64,000 nt of DNA from Prado023 sp963700475 (lineage in GTDB: Bacteria; Actinomycetota; Actinomycetes; S36-B12; CAIYMF01): assembly GCA_963700475.1 (NCBI GenBank), contig CAVOXR010000008.1:124001-188000 (forward strand), written 5' to 3'. Below are positions 17,392-25,824 of the stretch, one piece after another; positions within the stretch are counted from its first letter, which is position 1; the number at the start of each line of letters is the position of its first letter. The notes beneath the pieces were generated by a model, which saw only the letters and a list, made by a program, of their open reading frames with translations, did not search any database and had not been told where the DNA came from. Made by a program: the position numbers and the translations under genes.

Positions 17392-17464
17392 GCCCCCGTA
17401 GCTCAGGGGATAGAGCGATGGTTTCCTAAACCACAGGCCGCAGGTTCGAATCCTGCCGGGGGCA
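17392..17464 (+). tRNA. tRNA-Arg (anticodon CCT)
   Basis: Acceptor GCCCCCG pairs with CGGGGGC. The D arm is GCTCAGGGGATAGAGC, the anticodon loop TTCCTAA gives CCT, and the T arm is GCAGG-TTCGAAT-CCTGC. The discriminator is A and CCA is not encoded. It reads the AGG codon. Confidence 0.96.
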
Positions 17465-17612
17465 CCGAGTGACACCGCAGGTCAGAGGCTGGTTTCCTCG
17501 CAATGAGGGCGGGCACGGCATGGAAGCTGCTCGTCGACCGCGGTGTGGCCCGGTTCTGGCCCTCGACCCGAGGCGCTGGTAGCGTCCTCATCCCGCTGTT
17601 CAGGAGGCTGTG

Positions 17613-18050
17613 ATGAAGGCTCTGACCCCCTACCTCAACTTCGATGGGACCACCGAGGAGGCATTCACCTTCTACGCCGAGGTCTTCGGCGGTCAGATCA
17701 TGGGTGTCGCACGGTTCCGGGACTTCGGCTCGATGGAGCATCTGCCGGAGGCGGACCTGGACAAGGTGGCCAACGTCGCTCTCACCCTTCCCAACGGGAC
17801 CATGCTCATGGGCACCGACATGCTCGCCTCGCTCGGGCAGGAGTTCAGCACGGGCAACGACTTCTCGTTGCATGTGGAGGCCGACGATGCCGGCGAGGCC
17901 CGGCGGCTCTTCGATGCCCTGTCGGAGGGCGGGACGGTCTCCATGGAGCCGGCGCCCACCGAGTGGGCGGAATGGTTCGCCGGATGCACCGACCGGTTCG
18001 GCGTCGAGTGGATGATCAGCTACACAGGCTCCGTCGACTTCCAGGGCTGA
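17613..18050 (+). CDS. VOC-fold protein, PhnB/glyoxalase-like
   Basis: The 145-residue protein belongs to the PhnB-like branch of the vicinal oxygen chelate superfamily: KALTPYLNFDGTTEEAFTFYAEVFGG at the start, LPNGTMLMGTD mid-chain, and WAEWFAGCTDRFGVEWMISY at the end. Members are mostly uncharacterised. The ATG at 17613 is chosen over the GTG at 17610 because AGGAGG (17602-17607) is 5 bases upstream of it. TAGCGT at 17579-17584 could be its -10 box. It follows tRNA-Arg and is probably transcribed alone. Confidence 0.82.
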   Translation: MKALTPYLNFDGTTEEAFTFYAEVFGGQIMGVARFRDFGSMEHLPEADLDKVANVALTLPNGTMLMGTDMLASLGQEFSTGNDFSLHVEADDAGEARRLFDALSEGGTVSMEPAPTEWAEWFAGCTDRFGVEWMISYTGSVDFQG

Positions 18051-18087
18051 CTCAGGGCTCAAGGGCCAACGCGCCGTCCTGCTGCTG

Positions 18088-18645
18088 TTACCGGTTGCGG
18101 ATTCGGGGTATCAGGAACGGGGTCCTCTGCTTGTAGGCCAGGTACTCCTGGCCGAACCGGGCCGCCATCTCCGTCTCCTCTGCGCGGTTGATGTAGGTCA
18201 GGAGGGCGGCTGCGAAGAGCCCCACCACCACTACTGCGCCGAGCGAGTGGAAGAGGAGGGCGACACCGAGGTACATGCCGATGGCGCCGAGGGCCATCGG
18301 GTTCCGGCTGTAGGTGTAGGGCGGCTCGACGATGAGTTCCTGTGTGGCCATGAGGGGGACGGGGGTTCCCCGACCGATGGTGAACTGGCTGTGGTTGGCC
18401 CACAGGCCGAGCAGGCCGCTGGGGAGGATCAGCACGAATCCGACGATCAGGTTGACCGGTGTCGGCGCGATGGGTGGCCATTGCATCCGCCGGTCGAGCA
18501 GGGCCCCAAGGTGGATGAACAGCCAGGGAAGGACGACCAGGAAGACGGGCGCGAGGAACACCAGCGCGATGACGCGTGTACGTGGGCTGTACTCGTGCGT
18601 GGTCTGTTCGAGCAGCTTGTCCGTCAGCCTCCGGCGTCCCGCCAT
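18088..18645 (-). CDS. Isoprenylcysteine carboxyl methyltransferase-family membrane protein
   Basis: The 185-residue protein starts at the ATG at 18645 (MAGRRRLTDK) and has four or five hydrophobic helices (VIALVFLAPVFLVVLPWLFIH, NLIVGFVLILPSGLLGLWA, LGAIGMYLGVALLFHSLGAV). The hallmark IVEPPYTYSRNPMALG, then EETEMAARFGQEYLAYKQRTPFLIPR, is the ICMT/PEMT-type methyltransferase signature (RNPM plus the Glu-rich C-terminal helix). Bacterial members methylate various lipids or small molecules and their substrates are generally unknown. No ribosome site is clear. A longer frame upstream (to 18876) has no family similarity. Confidence 0.75.
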   Translation of the reverse strand: MAGRRRLTDKLLEQTTHEYSPRTRVIALVFLAPVFLVVLPWLFIHLGALLDRRMQWPPIAPTPVNLIVGFVLILPSGLLGLWANHSQFTIGRGTPVPLMATQELIVEPPYTYSRNPMALGAIGMYLGVALLFHSLGAVVVVGLFAAALLTYINRAEETEMAARFGQEYLAYKQRTPFLIPRIRNR

Positions 18646-19240
18646 GGCTGTCAGACTGCACCACGCGGGGCAGCACACGCATCCGACACTCGCAGCGGCA
18701 GGTGCCGCCGAGGCCGCGCCCGTCGATACCCGATCCCAGCGGGACATCCGAAGGTCCTGGGGATGCGCAGCGGGGCCTTTGGCCTCTGGCCGATCGACTG
18801 CCAGGAGGCGGATGGTTGAACGGGTGGTGGAGACGTCCACGTCCGAGCGCGGTTGGAGGTGAGCCGTGGTCGGCACGCAGGATGCCGACCCGGTCGCACA
18901 GGTCTGGACCTCGTCGAGGATGTGCGAGGACAGGCGATCGTGATGGTGGTGGTCGGAGTGGCTCTTGCGGGCGCGGGCATCCTGGCGTTCGAGCGACGCG
19001 ACCTGGTCGGCGCCTGAAGGGGGCGCGGTTCCCGTCTACCGCTACTGGCACATCGAGCCGATGAGCGTCGTCTTCTATGGCGCCTGGGCGTGACGGTGCA
19101 GGTTGGGACCCCGCCGATTGGCACGGGCTTTACGCGGACTTGTTGAGACCTTCGCTGTTGGTCACTGTGCAGTGAACCAGACCGGCCCCATGCTCGTTGA
19201 AGGAATGGCAGGCCAACTCCGACTTCCCCAGGGGGGAGCA
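18646..19240. other. Degenerate intergenic region between the methyltransferase-like gene and lsr2
   Basis: There is no intact gene here. The only recognisable coding trace is the plus-strand relic at 18901-19017. The last ~150 bases before lsr2 are slightly less GC-rich and presumably contain its promoter, but I see no convincing -35/-10 pair. Confidence 0.5.
18901..19017 (+). pseudogene. Relic of the C-terminus of an ABC-2 type permease
   Basis: The 38-codon stretch reads GLDLVEDVRGQ, then a hydrophobic helix (VMVVVGVALAGAGILAF), then ERRDLVGA and a stop. The helix followed by F-x-RRDL at the very end is the usual terminus of actinobacterial ABC-2 exporter permeases. Nothing upstream in frame resembles the rest of such a permease, so it looks like the remnant of a deleted gene. 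Its short length limits confidence. Confidence 0.4.
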
Positions 19241-19567
19241 ATGACGCGCAGGGTGACAGTCGTCCTCCAGGACGACATCGATGGCGGCGAGCCAGCGCAG
19301 ACGATGTTCTTCGCCCTCGATGGCACGCACTACGAGATCGACCTGACCGAGGAGAACGCCGCCGGGCTTCGCGACTGCCTGGCACCGTGGATCGCGGTTG
19401 CGCGCCCGACCTCCGAGGCACGGATCCCCGAGCCCCGATCATCGTCGGTGGGTCGATCACCGAACCCCGCCGAGATCCGCAGGTGGGCGGCCGAGAACGG
19501 CATCCCCGTACGCGCTCGGGGGCGCATCTCGGTCGACCTGCACGAGCAGTTCGCCTCCGCCCACTAG
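19241..19567 (+). CDS. lsr2: Lsr2-family nucleoid-associated protein
   Basis: The ATG at 19241 follows a GGGGGGAG site. The 108-residue protein has the Lsr2 N-terminal dimerisation domain (TRRVTVVLQDDIDGG, HYEIDLTEENAAGLRDCL) and a C-terminal DNA-binding domain (IRRWAAENGIPVRARGRIS) with the minor-groove RGR motif. Lsr2 coats AT-rich, often foreign, DNA and silences it. The linker (about residues 53-76) is Ser/Pro/Arg-rich. A longer upstream frame is not needed. Confidence 0.92.
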   Translation: MTRRVTVVLQDDIDGGEPAQTMFFALDGTHYEIDLTEENAAGLRDCLAPWIAVARPTSEARIPEPRSSSVGRSPNPAEIRRWAAENGIPVRARGRISVDLHEQFASAH

Positions 19568-19741
19568 GCCGTTCGCAGACCCGGGGTCGCTCACATTCGG
19601 CCTGATGCCGGGTCCCTCGGCGGGGTGCCCTTCATGCTGCACCGCCAGGTCGACGCCTGAGACTGGCAGTCCCGGAGCCCGCAGCACGCGTCACGCATGC
19701 GCGGGAGGCCACGATGGGACGACCACACAGGAGGCACAGGG

Positions 19742-20545
19742 ATGAACGTCAACGGCGCACGGGTCGTCATCACGGGGGCGTCGAGCGGCATCGGGGCCGC
19801 GGCCGCGAGGGCCTTCGCCGATCGAGGTGCGGAGGTCGTGCTGCTCGCTCGGTCGCAGGCCGGCCTGGAGGCCGTGGCACAGTCCATCCGTGCCCGCGGC
19901 GGGACGGCTCACACCTATCCGGTGGACCTGTCCGACCTCGACGCTGTCGGTCGGGTCGCCGATGGAATCCTGTCCGACCGGGGCACCGTTGACGTCCTGG
20001 TCAACAACGCCGGATCGGGACGGTGGACCGCCATCGATGAGACCACGCCGAGTGAGGCGCTGGCCATGACGATGGTGCCCTACGTCGGGGCCTTCGCGAT
20101 CACGCACCACCTCGTGGGCCCGATGATCGCCCGAGGATCGGGCACGATCGTCAACCTCACCTCGCCGGCCGGTGCCATGCCCTTCCCGGGCTCGGCCGCC
20201 TACAGCGTGGCCCGGGGTGCGATGGTCCACTTCACCCGGGCGCTGCGCGCGGACCTGCGTGGGACCGGCGTCCGCGCCGTTCTCGTGATGGCCGGGGAGG
20301 TGGAGTCCGAGTACTGGGAGAACAACCCCGGGGCACGCGATCGCGTCCCCACCATCTCGCGGCTGTTCGGCACCCTGACCACTGACCAGGTTGCCCAGTC
20401 CGTGGTCCGGGCCGTGGAGCGCGAGGGTGGCGACGTGGCGACCCCACGGCGGCTGGCCGTTGTGCTGGGCATCCACCAGGTCATCCCCGGCCCCATCGAG
20501 TGGCTGGTCAATCGCACCGGCTGGAGCCGACAGAGCTCCACGTAG
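19742..20545 (+). CDS. Short-chain dehydrogenase/reductase with Lys-to-Arg change in the catalytic motif
   Basis: The ATG at 19742 has GGAGG about 8 bases upstream. The 267-residue protein has TGASSGIG, NNAG and a catalytic-type Ser in IVNLTSPAG, but the YxxxK motif reads YSVAR. The Lys that lowers the Tyr pKa and holds the cofactor ribose is therefore Arg. The tail (GIHQVIPGPIEWLVNRTGW) resembles the DltE/YqjQ-type SDRs with a C-terminal amphipathic helix. Activity may be reduced or altered. It converges on the CMD-like gene with a shared terminator at 20571-20604. Confidence 0.83.
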   Translation: MNVNGARVVITGASSGIGAAAARAFADRGAEVVLLARSQAGLEAVAQSIRARGGTAHTYPVDLSDLDAVGRVADGILSDRGTVDVLVNNAGSGRWTAIDETTPSEALAMTMVPYVGAFAITHHLVGPMIARGSGTIVNLTSPAGAMPFPGSAAYSVARGAMVHFTRALRADLRGTGVRAVLVMAGEVESEYWENNPGARDRVPTISRLFGTLTTDQVAQSVVRAVEREGGDVATPRRLAVVLGIHQVIPGPIEWLVNRTGWSRQSST

Positions 20546-20570
20546 GGGCTTCCACGTGCCCCGGGCATGG

Positions 20571-20604
20571 AGATGCCCCCCAGCTCATCGGCCGGGGGGC
20601 ATCT
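20571..20604. terminator. Bidirectional terminator hairpin between the SDR and CMD-like genes
   Basis: AGATGCCCCCC and GGGGGGCATCT form a perfect 11-bp stem with a 12-base loop, placed between convergent genes. There is no U-tract, as is common in high-GC Actinobacteria. Confidence 0.65.
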
Positions 20605-20618
20605 GCCGATCTGGGGAC

Positions 20619-20933
20619 TCAGCCCTCCTCGGCCAGGGCTTCCTCGAGCTCGAGCTCGAAGCCGAGCGCCTGGGCCATGTTGCGCGCCGCGGAGATGACC
20701 CTCGGGACGCCCACGATCGGGGCGACGGCGATGAGGACGCTGCGGGCATCCTCGAGCTGCAACAGGGTGCCCTCGGCGGCACGCAGAGTGGCCAGGTAGG
20801 AGGCGGGCGGAGCGTCCACCGCCACCAGCGCCGCGAGGCGGACCATCAGGATGGCTTCGAGGCTGTTGTCGAGGTTCGACAGTGAGACCGCGTTGATCCC
20901 GACGACTGTGTCTAGCAGGGGGTTCTCGGACAT
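20619..20933 (-). CDS. Small CMD-like (carboxymuconolactone decarboxylase fold) protein without redox Cys
   Basis: The ATG at 20933 has a GAGAGGAA ribosome site. The 104-residue all-helical protein matches a group of short actinobacterial CMD-like proteins through VRLAALVAVDAPPASYLATL and LIAVAPIVGVPRVISAARNMAQALG. AhpD-type members of the fold use a CxxC for peroxide reduction; this protein has no Cys, so it is not an AhpD-type peroxidase. The function is unknown. The acidic tail (ELELEEALAEEG) is typical of the group. Confidence 0.65.
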   Translation of the reverse strand: MSENPLLDTVVGINAVSLSNLDNSLEAILMVRLAALVAVDAPPASYLATLRAAEGTLLQLEDARSVLIAVAPIVGVPRVISAARNMAQALGFELELEEALAEEG

Positions 20934-21054
20934 GCAGTGTTCCTCTCGGGGGTGCGCCCCGCCGATGGCGGGCACAGATGGATGGGGTACCGGGGAGACC
21001 CACGGCACCGCGACAACCCTGTCACGGTTCCCGCAGTGATGCGCGGGCCGGCCG

Positions 21055-21381
21055 TCAGCGGGGGGTGTCCAGGACGGCGCGCGCCCGGGCCACGTCCTCG
21101 GCCCAGACCATGACTCGTGGTCCCTCGGTCGTGTTCACCTCGCGGCAGCGCACCCCTGCCGCTGTGAGCCGGCCTGCGACATCGCGGGAGGCACGGGCGT
21201 TCGCGGGGCTGGCAACGGGGATCATCAGGCCGTACTCCTCGGCGCTGCCCTGCCGCGGGGGTCCCTCGATGAGCGATGTCCCGGTCTGGCTCGCCCAGCG
21301 CGCCACGAGCGCGAGCCCGGCGAGAGCGACCAGGGCGATCATGGGCCCGAAGAGGAACGAGTACGAACCCCAGCTGCCCAC
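21055..21381 (-). CDS. Hypothetical single-pass membrane protein
   Basis: The 108-residue protein has one N-terminal membrane helix (FLFGPMIALVALAGLALVARW) and a cytoplasmic domain (SAEEYGLMIPVASPANARASRDVAGRL, then VRCREVNTTEGPRVMVWAEDVARARAVL) with the pattern of a small alpha/beta domain like those in DUF2007-type proteins. The ATG at 21381 gives the normal start. The stop is 121 bp from the divergent-facing CMD-like start, and the preceding gene on the same strand is the GNAT at 21414-22028, only 32 bp away, so the two may be co-transcribed. No function can be assigned. Confidence 0.6.
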   Translation of the reverse strand: MGSWGSYSFLFGPMIALVALAGLALVARWASQTGTSLIEGPPRQGSAEEYGLMIPVASPANARASRDVAGRLTAAGVRCREVNTTEGPRVMVWAEDVARARAVLDTPR

Positions 21382-21413
21382 GCCCCGATTGTGCGCCGGG
21401 TCAGCGGGCCGCG

Positions 21414-22028
21414 CTACCCGTCGTAGTCATCCAGGGGGCGCACCATGGTCACCGCGTCGGGGTCCGACCCCCAGGGGGTGAACCCCAGGCGCTCGTAGAA
21501 CGCGATCGCCGCGGCATTGCGCGGATCCACTCCGAGGTGCACGCCCTGCGCTCCGAGTCCAGCCAGCCGGCTGAGGAGCCAGTCGATCAGCTCCCGCCCG
21601 AGCCCCCTGCCCTGGGCCTGTGGGAGCAGGTCGATGTGCAGGTGCGCGCTGTACGCAGCAACCAGGTCAGCCGGGGGCACAGGGGGCCGATGGACCGCCT
21701 CGATCACGGACTGGTCCGCAGGGAGCCGCAGTCGGCCGTCGTCGTCCAACGGGTGCCTGGCCCGAAGCGCCGGCCACCACTGCGTCTCGCAGGCGGCCGC
21801 AAAGCTCATGGTGTCTGGAGTTCCCAGCACGTACCCCAGGGCGGATCCGCCCTCATCGCTGGCTACCCCCGCAACCGCTGGCTGCATGTGCAGGTAGGGC
21901 CCTACATAGACCTCGCCGAGCAGGTCGGCGTCGGCGTGCAGGGCAGTCGCGTCGCGGCCGGCGTCGCCGGTCAGCAGGCAGATCCGGTACAGCTCGGGGG
22001 CATCGGCGGGGGTCGCGTCGCGGATCAC
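21414..22028 (-). CDS. GNAT-family N-acetyltransferase
   Basis: The 204-residue protein starts at the GTG at 22028, which has GGGAGG about 8 bases upstream. It has the GNAT acetyl-CoA-binding motif A (LHIDLLPQAQGRGLGRELIDWLL, with Q-x-x-G-x-G/R) and motif B (GVHLGVDPRNAAAIAFYERLGF). The N-terminal part (IRDATPADAPELYRICL) is the normal GNAT start. The substrate is unknown. The large 25-bp hairpin at 22046-22104 sits immediately upstream and separates this gene from the permease. Confidence 0.85.
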   Translation of the reverse strand: MIRDATPADAPELYRICLLTGDAGRDATALHADADLLGEVYVGPYLHMQPAVAGVASDEGGSALGYVLGTPDTMSFAAACETQWWPALRARHPLDDDGRLRLPADQSVIEAVHRPPVPPADLVAAYSAHLHIDLLPQAQGRGLGRELIDWLLSRLAGLGAQGVHLGVDPRNAAAIAFYERLGFTPWGSDPDAVTMVRPLDDYDG

Positions 22029-22045
22029 ACCCCGGATCCTCCCAG

Positions 22046-22104
22046 CCCTGAACAGCAAGAGGGGCGCCCGCCGCGTGGACGGGCGCCCCTCTTGCTGTTC
22101 AGGG
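22046..22104 (-). terminator. 25-bp perfect stem hairpin downstream of the AzgA-type permease
   Basis: Arms at 22046-22070 and 22080-22104 are perfectly complementary over 25 bp with a 9-base loop. It starts 9 bp after the permease stop and ends about 17 bp before the GNAT start, so it would terminate permease transcription. There is no U-run. Confidence 0.75.
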
Positions 22105-22113
22105 GACGGTTGA

Positions 22114-23646
22114 TCAGCCGGTGACCGAATCCAGGAGCTGGGTCACCGGGTCGATGGCGAAGTAGACGGCGAAGGCCGCCGCGACGATCCAGAGCAGGGC
22201 GGGGATCTGCCGGGTCTTCCCGGTGGCGACCTGCAGGAGCGTGTAGGTGACGATGCCGGCCCCGATGCCGTTCGCGATCGAGTAGGTGAACGGCATGATG
22301 ATGATCGTCAGGAACGCGGGGATCCCGATCGTGTAGTCGTCGAACGGGATGTGCTTGATCTGGGTCATCATCAGGAAGCCCACGATCACCAGGGCGGGGG
22401 TGGCCGCCTCGTAGGGGATCACCGAGACGAGCGGCGTCACGAACATCGCGAGCAGGAACAGCACGCCCGCGACGATCGCGGCGATGCCGGTGCGGGCGCC
22501 CTCTCCGATGCCCGCGGCGCTCTCGATGTAGCTCGTGTTGCTCGAGACCGACGCCATGCCGCCGACAGCCGCAGCAGCCGAGTCCACGAGCAGGATCGAC
22601 TCGAGGTGGGGGATGTTGTCCTCCTCGTCGGTCAGCTCGGCCTCGTGGGACAGCCCGGTCACGGTGCCGATGGTGTCGAAGAAGTCCGTGAGCAGCAGGG
22701 AGAACACGAACAGGGAGGCGGTCACGATGCCCACCGCGGCGAAGGCTCCGGTCAACGAGAACTGACCGAGGATGCTCAGGTCCGGCGTGCTGAACCATGT
22801 GTCAGGGAAGCGCGGGACGTTCAGCGCCCACCCGACCGGGTTGTTCGGGGTGTCGGGGTTCCCGTCGTTGAACGGCCCGATGCTGAACGCCGCCTCGATG
22901 GCGACAGCGAGCCCGGCAGTGGCAAGGATCCCGATCAGGATCGCGCCCTTCACACGCTTGGTCACGAGCACGATCATCAGCAGCAGGCCGAACACGAACA
23001 CCAGGGAGGGCCAGCCGCGCAGGGCGCCGTTGACGCCGAACGAGATCAGCGGGACACCGGGGCGCACGATGCCGGCGTCCACCAGCCCGATCAGGGCGAT
23101 GAACAGGCCGATGCCGACGCCGATGGCGTACTTCAGTGCCTCGGGGATGGCGTTGAACACCTTCACGCGCAGGCCGGTGAGCACCAGCGCGAAGATGATG
23201 ATGCCCTCGATGACGACAAGGCCCATGGCCTGGGGCCAGGTCATCAGCGGGGCGATCGTGTAGGCCAGGAAGCTGTTGAGGCCCAGGCCGGCGGCGATTG
23301 CCAGGGGGAAGCGCCCGATGCCGCCCATGGCGATCGTCAGGATGCCGGCGATCAGGGCGGTTGCGCCGGCCACGAGGCCGATGGAGACGACTGGGTTGTC
23401 CCCGCCGCCGATGTAGTTGCCGTTGACGTCCTGGGCGGTGCCGATGATCAGCGGGTTGAGCACGACGATGTAGGCCATCGTGAAGAAGGTGACCAGGCCG
23501 CCGCGGAACTCGGTGCCGAGCGAGGACCCGCGTCGGGTCAGCTCGAACCATCGGTCCCAGGCGGGGAGGTCGGTGCGGGTGGGGGGATTCTCTGCCAGGT
23601 CAGGGACTTCTGCCTGGTCTGTGGGGTTGGGGTTCACGGGCGCCAA
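22114..23646 (-). CDS. NCS2-family purine permease, AzgA-type (guanine/hypoxanthine/adenine)
   Basis: The protein of about 507-510 residues has some 13 membrane helices and the AzgA-branch motifs: RGGLVTFFTMAYIVVLNPLI near the start, GLGLNSFLAYTI, and the SSNTSYIESAAGIGEGARTG region that carries substrate-binding residues. It imports purine bases by proton symport. The start is uncertain: a TTG at 23646 or a GTG at 23637, neither with a ribosome site. The gene ends in a strong terminator hairpin and appears monocistronic. Confidence 0.9.
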   Translation of the reverse strand: MAPVNPNPTDQAEVPDLAENPPTRTDLPAWDRWFELTRRGSSLGTEFRGGLVTFFTMAYIVVLNPLIIGTAQDVNGNYIGGGDNPVVSIGLVAGATALIAGILTIAMGGIGRFPLAIAAGLGLNSFLAYTIAPLMTWPQAMGLVVIEGIIIFALVLTGLRVKVFNAIPEALKYAIGVGIGLFIALIGLVDAGIVRPGVPLISFGVNGALRGWPSLVFVFGLLLMIVLVTKRVKGAILIGILATAGLAVAIEAAFSIGPFNDGNPDTPNNPVGWALNVPRFPDTWFSTPDLSILGQFSLTGAFAAVGIVTASLFVFSLLLTDFFDTIGTVTGLSHEAELTDEEDNIPHLESILLVDSAAAAVGGMASVSSNTSYIESAAGIGEGARTGIAAIVAGVLFLLAMFVTPLVSVIPYEAATPALVIVGFLMMTQIKHIPFDDYTIGIPAFLTIIIMPFTYSIANGIGAGIVTYTLLQVATGKTRQIPALLWIVAAAFAVYFAIDPVTQLLDSVTG

Positions 23647-23790
23647 GTGTAGGTCGGCCCCATGGGCTGGCGGTTTCCGGTGTGTTGCAGCCGCGTGTCG
23701 GGGCCGGCGGCGGGGTCGCAGTCATGTGACGGGCGGGGTGGCGTTGCTGGGCCGCTCACGTGGGGGCAGGCATCGCGAGCAGCTCCCGGT

Positions 23791-25656
23791 TCACTTGATC
23801 CGAACAGTCACCGGCGCAGAGTAGGCGCCGTACCCCTTCGCGTTGCGGGCCTGGACCTTGACCACATACGTCCTGCCCTTGAGCAGCTTCTTGGTCCGGC
23901 AGTGGAGGGTGCGCGCTTTGGCGGTGCATGACGTGCGGTACTTCAGCGACGTCCCAGAGCTCAGGTAGACCTTCGCGCGGTACTTGGTGAGCTTCTTGGT
24001 GCCGTTGGGCGCTGGGGCCGACCAGCGCACGGTCACGCGCTTTGACTTCGCGCTGGCCCGCACTGCCGTCGGCGGGCCCGGTCGGTTCGTGGGCGCCAGC
24101 GTCCGAGCGGCGGGAGGGGCCGGGGCTGCCGCCATCGCTGGAGTCGTCAGCCCCGCGCTGACGGGCATCCCCGCGCAGCTGAACGCCCCCCAGGCGCGGC
24201 AGTCGACCGGCGCGTGGTTGAGGTTGACCAACGTGAGGTGGTCGCCACTGTTGGACAGCAGGCTCGCGGTACGGCCCAGGAACAAGGTGTCTGCGGTATC
24301 CACGCCGACGCCCATCGACAGCCGAAGGGTCGCCCCGGCAGGGATCACCGCGGCCGGCGGGAACGGGTACTGCGCCCCTCGTCGTGCGAAGGCGTAGCCC
24401 CCGAGGCTGACCGGTGCCCCCGTGGTGTTGCGGAATTCGACGTACTCAGCGGCCGCCGTGTCAGTGCCGGGGGGGTTGTACTGCACCGCACCGATCACGA
24501 CCCGCCCGACGAGCGGGTCGCCGCACGCGGCGGGGTCGCACGGGTACGTGAACCAGGCGCGCAGGTTGCCGTAGGCGTACCCGGGCTGGGCGTCGTAGAT
24601 GTAGGCACCGTCGCCGTAGAAGTAGCCCGCTGCTGGGTCCCAGTTGGCGAACATCTGGGTCGGACCGCCGAAGTGGAAGTCGCGCGGCGTGGGCGTCCCC
24701 GGCGCCCCGGAGCCGGTGAAGATGCGGATGTGGTCACGGGGGCCGATCACGGTTCCGGCGGGCAGGGTGAGCGTGGTCAGCGACGAGTCGCGGACCGTCC
24801 AGCCGCTGACGTCCAGCGCGGCGTCGGAGTCGTTGAGCACCACCACGTACTCGTGGTTCGCATCGTCGCCGATCGGGTCCGAGACGACCCAGGTCCGAAC
24901 GGCGGCAGGGGCCGACGGTCCGCAGAGGTTCGCCGACCAGAGACCCACACCGCGCGCGGCGGCGTCATCGACGAGCCGCCGGTACTCGAGGTTGTGGGCG
25001 TACTCCGGCTTCTCGGTGTCCGCCAGGCTGTGCGGGAACCACATCGCGTGGCCCCCGGCGAGGACCGCGCGCCCGGCGTCGACCCACGCCCCGGTGGCGT
25101 CCTGGTAGTAGATCGTTCGGGCCAGTCGCCCGCCGGAGTAGTCGGCCTCCACCGAGCGCACGCTGATCGAGCGCAGCTGGACCGGGGTGCCGGCCGGCAG
25201 GACCGCCGCGAGGGCGGCGGTGGCGGCGCTGGCCCGACACTGCTCCAGTGCAGAGCCTCCGGCCGCTCCGGCCTTCTCGGGGGCCTGGATGCCGCTCAGA
25301 CGGACGCGGCAGCCGTCGAGGTCGTTGTCCGGCGCGGGCATCGACCCATCGGCGTTGATGCGCTCGGCGCAGTAGGAACGCGCAGAGGGGACGGCGAGGT
25401 CGAGGGACGCGGGAGGTGCGATGAATCCGGGGTCCGCGGCCGACTGGATGTCCACGCTCACGGTGTCGCCGTCGGCGATGCCACTGATGATCCCGGTCTC
25501 CCAGGTCTGCTCGGCCTGCGGCGTGATCGCGCTCGAGGTGGACGCGAACGGGGCCAGGCCCGCGACCAGCAGTGCGGTGACGGCACCGGCGACGACTGCG
25601 CCCCGACGCCTGGGCAGCGCAACGCGGCCGCTCTCCCACCCATCCCTGCGATCCAT
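23791..25656 (-). CDS. Secreted staphylococcal-nuclease-like protein with two lamin-tail domains and FN3
   Basis: The ATG at 25656 (MDRRDGWESG) follows GGGGGGAC and gives a signal peptide (RRRGAVVAGAVTALLVAGLA, cleavage near residue 40). Residues about 50-225 are an SNase-fold domain: ISGIADGDTVSVDI, CRVRLSGIQAPEK, then VDAGRAVLAGGHAMWF and EYRRLVDDAAARGVGLW. Two lamin-tail (LTD) beta-sandwiches follow (EYVVVLNDSDAALDVSGWTV and EYVEFRNTTGAPVSLGGYAF), and the C-terminus is an FN3 domain (PGPPTAVRASAKSKRVTVRW to the end). It is predicted to be an extracellular nuclease or nucleic-acid-binding protein. LTDs occur in many secreted bacterial nucleases. Length is 621 residues. It is divergent from the ABC exporter genes. 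Confidence 0.85.
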   Translation of the reverse strand: MDRRDGWESGRVALPRRRGAVVAGAVTALLVAGLAPFASTSSAITPQAEQTWETGIISGIADGDTVSVDIQSAADPGFIAPPASLDLAVPSARSYCAERINADGSMPAPDNDLDGCRVRLSGIQAPEKAGAAGGSALEQCRASAATAALAAVLPAGTPVQLRSISVRSVEADYSGGRLARTIYYQDATGAWVDAGRAVLAGGHAMWFPHSLADTEKPEYAHNLEYRRLVDDAAARGVGLWSANLCGPSAPAAVRTWVVSDPIGDDANHEYVVVLNDSDAALDVSGWTVRDSSLTTLTLPAGTVIGPRDHIRIFTGSGAPGTPTPRDFHFGGPTQMFANWDPAAGYFYGDGAYIYDAQPGYAYGNLRAWFTYPCDPAACGDPLVGRVVIGAVQYNPPGTDTAAAEYVEFRNTTGAPVSLGGYAFARRGAQYPFPPAAVIPAGATLRLSMGVGVDTADTLFLGRTASLLSNSGDHLTLVNLNHAPVDCRAWGAFSCAGMPVSAGLTTPAMAAAPAPPAARTLAPTNRPGPPTAVRASAKSKRVTVRWSAPAPNGTKKLTKYRAKVYLSSGTSLKYRTSCTAKARTLHCRTKKLLKGRTYVVKVQARNAKGYGAYSAPVTVRIK

Positions 25657-25824
25657 CTGTCCCCCCGGACATCGACGCCTCGGTGAGCCGAACGTAGCAG
25701 GACACGCGCCCTGCTCCGGGATATCACGGGGGAAGGGTGTGGATATCGCGACCACAAGGGTGCGCTACGTGGTCGGTCTGTGCGTCGGAGTGCGCGTGTC
25801 AGAGGGCTGGGGTTGGATCAGGGC

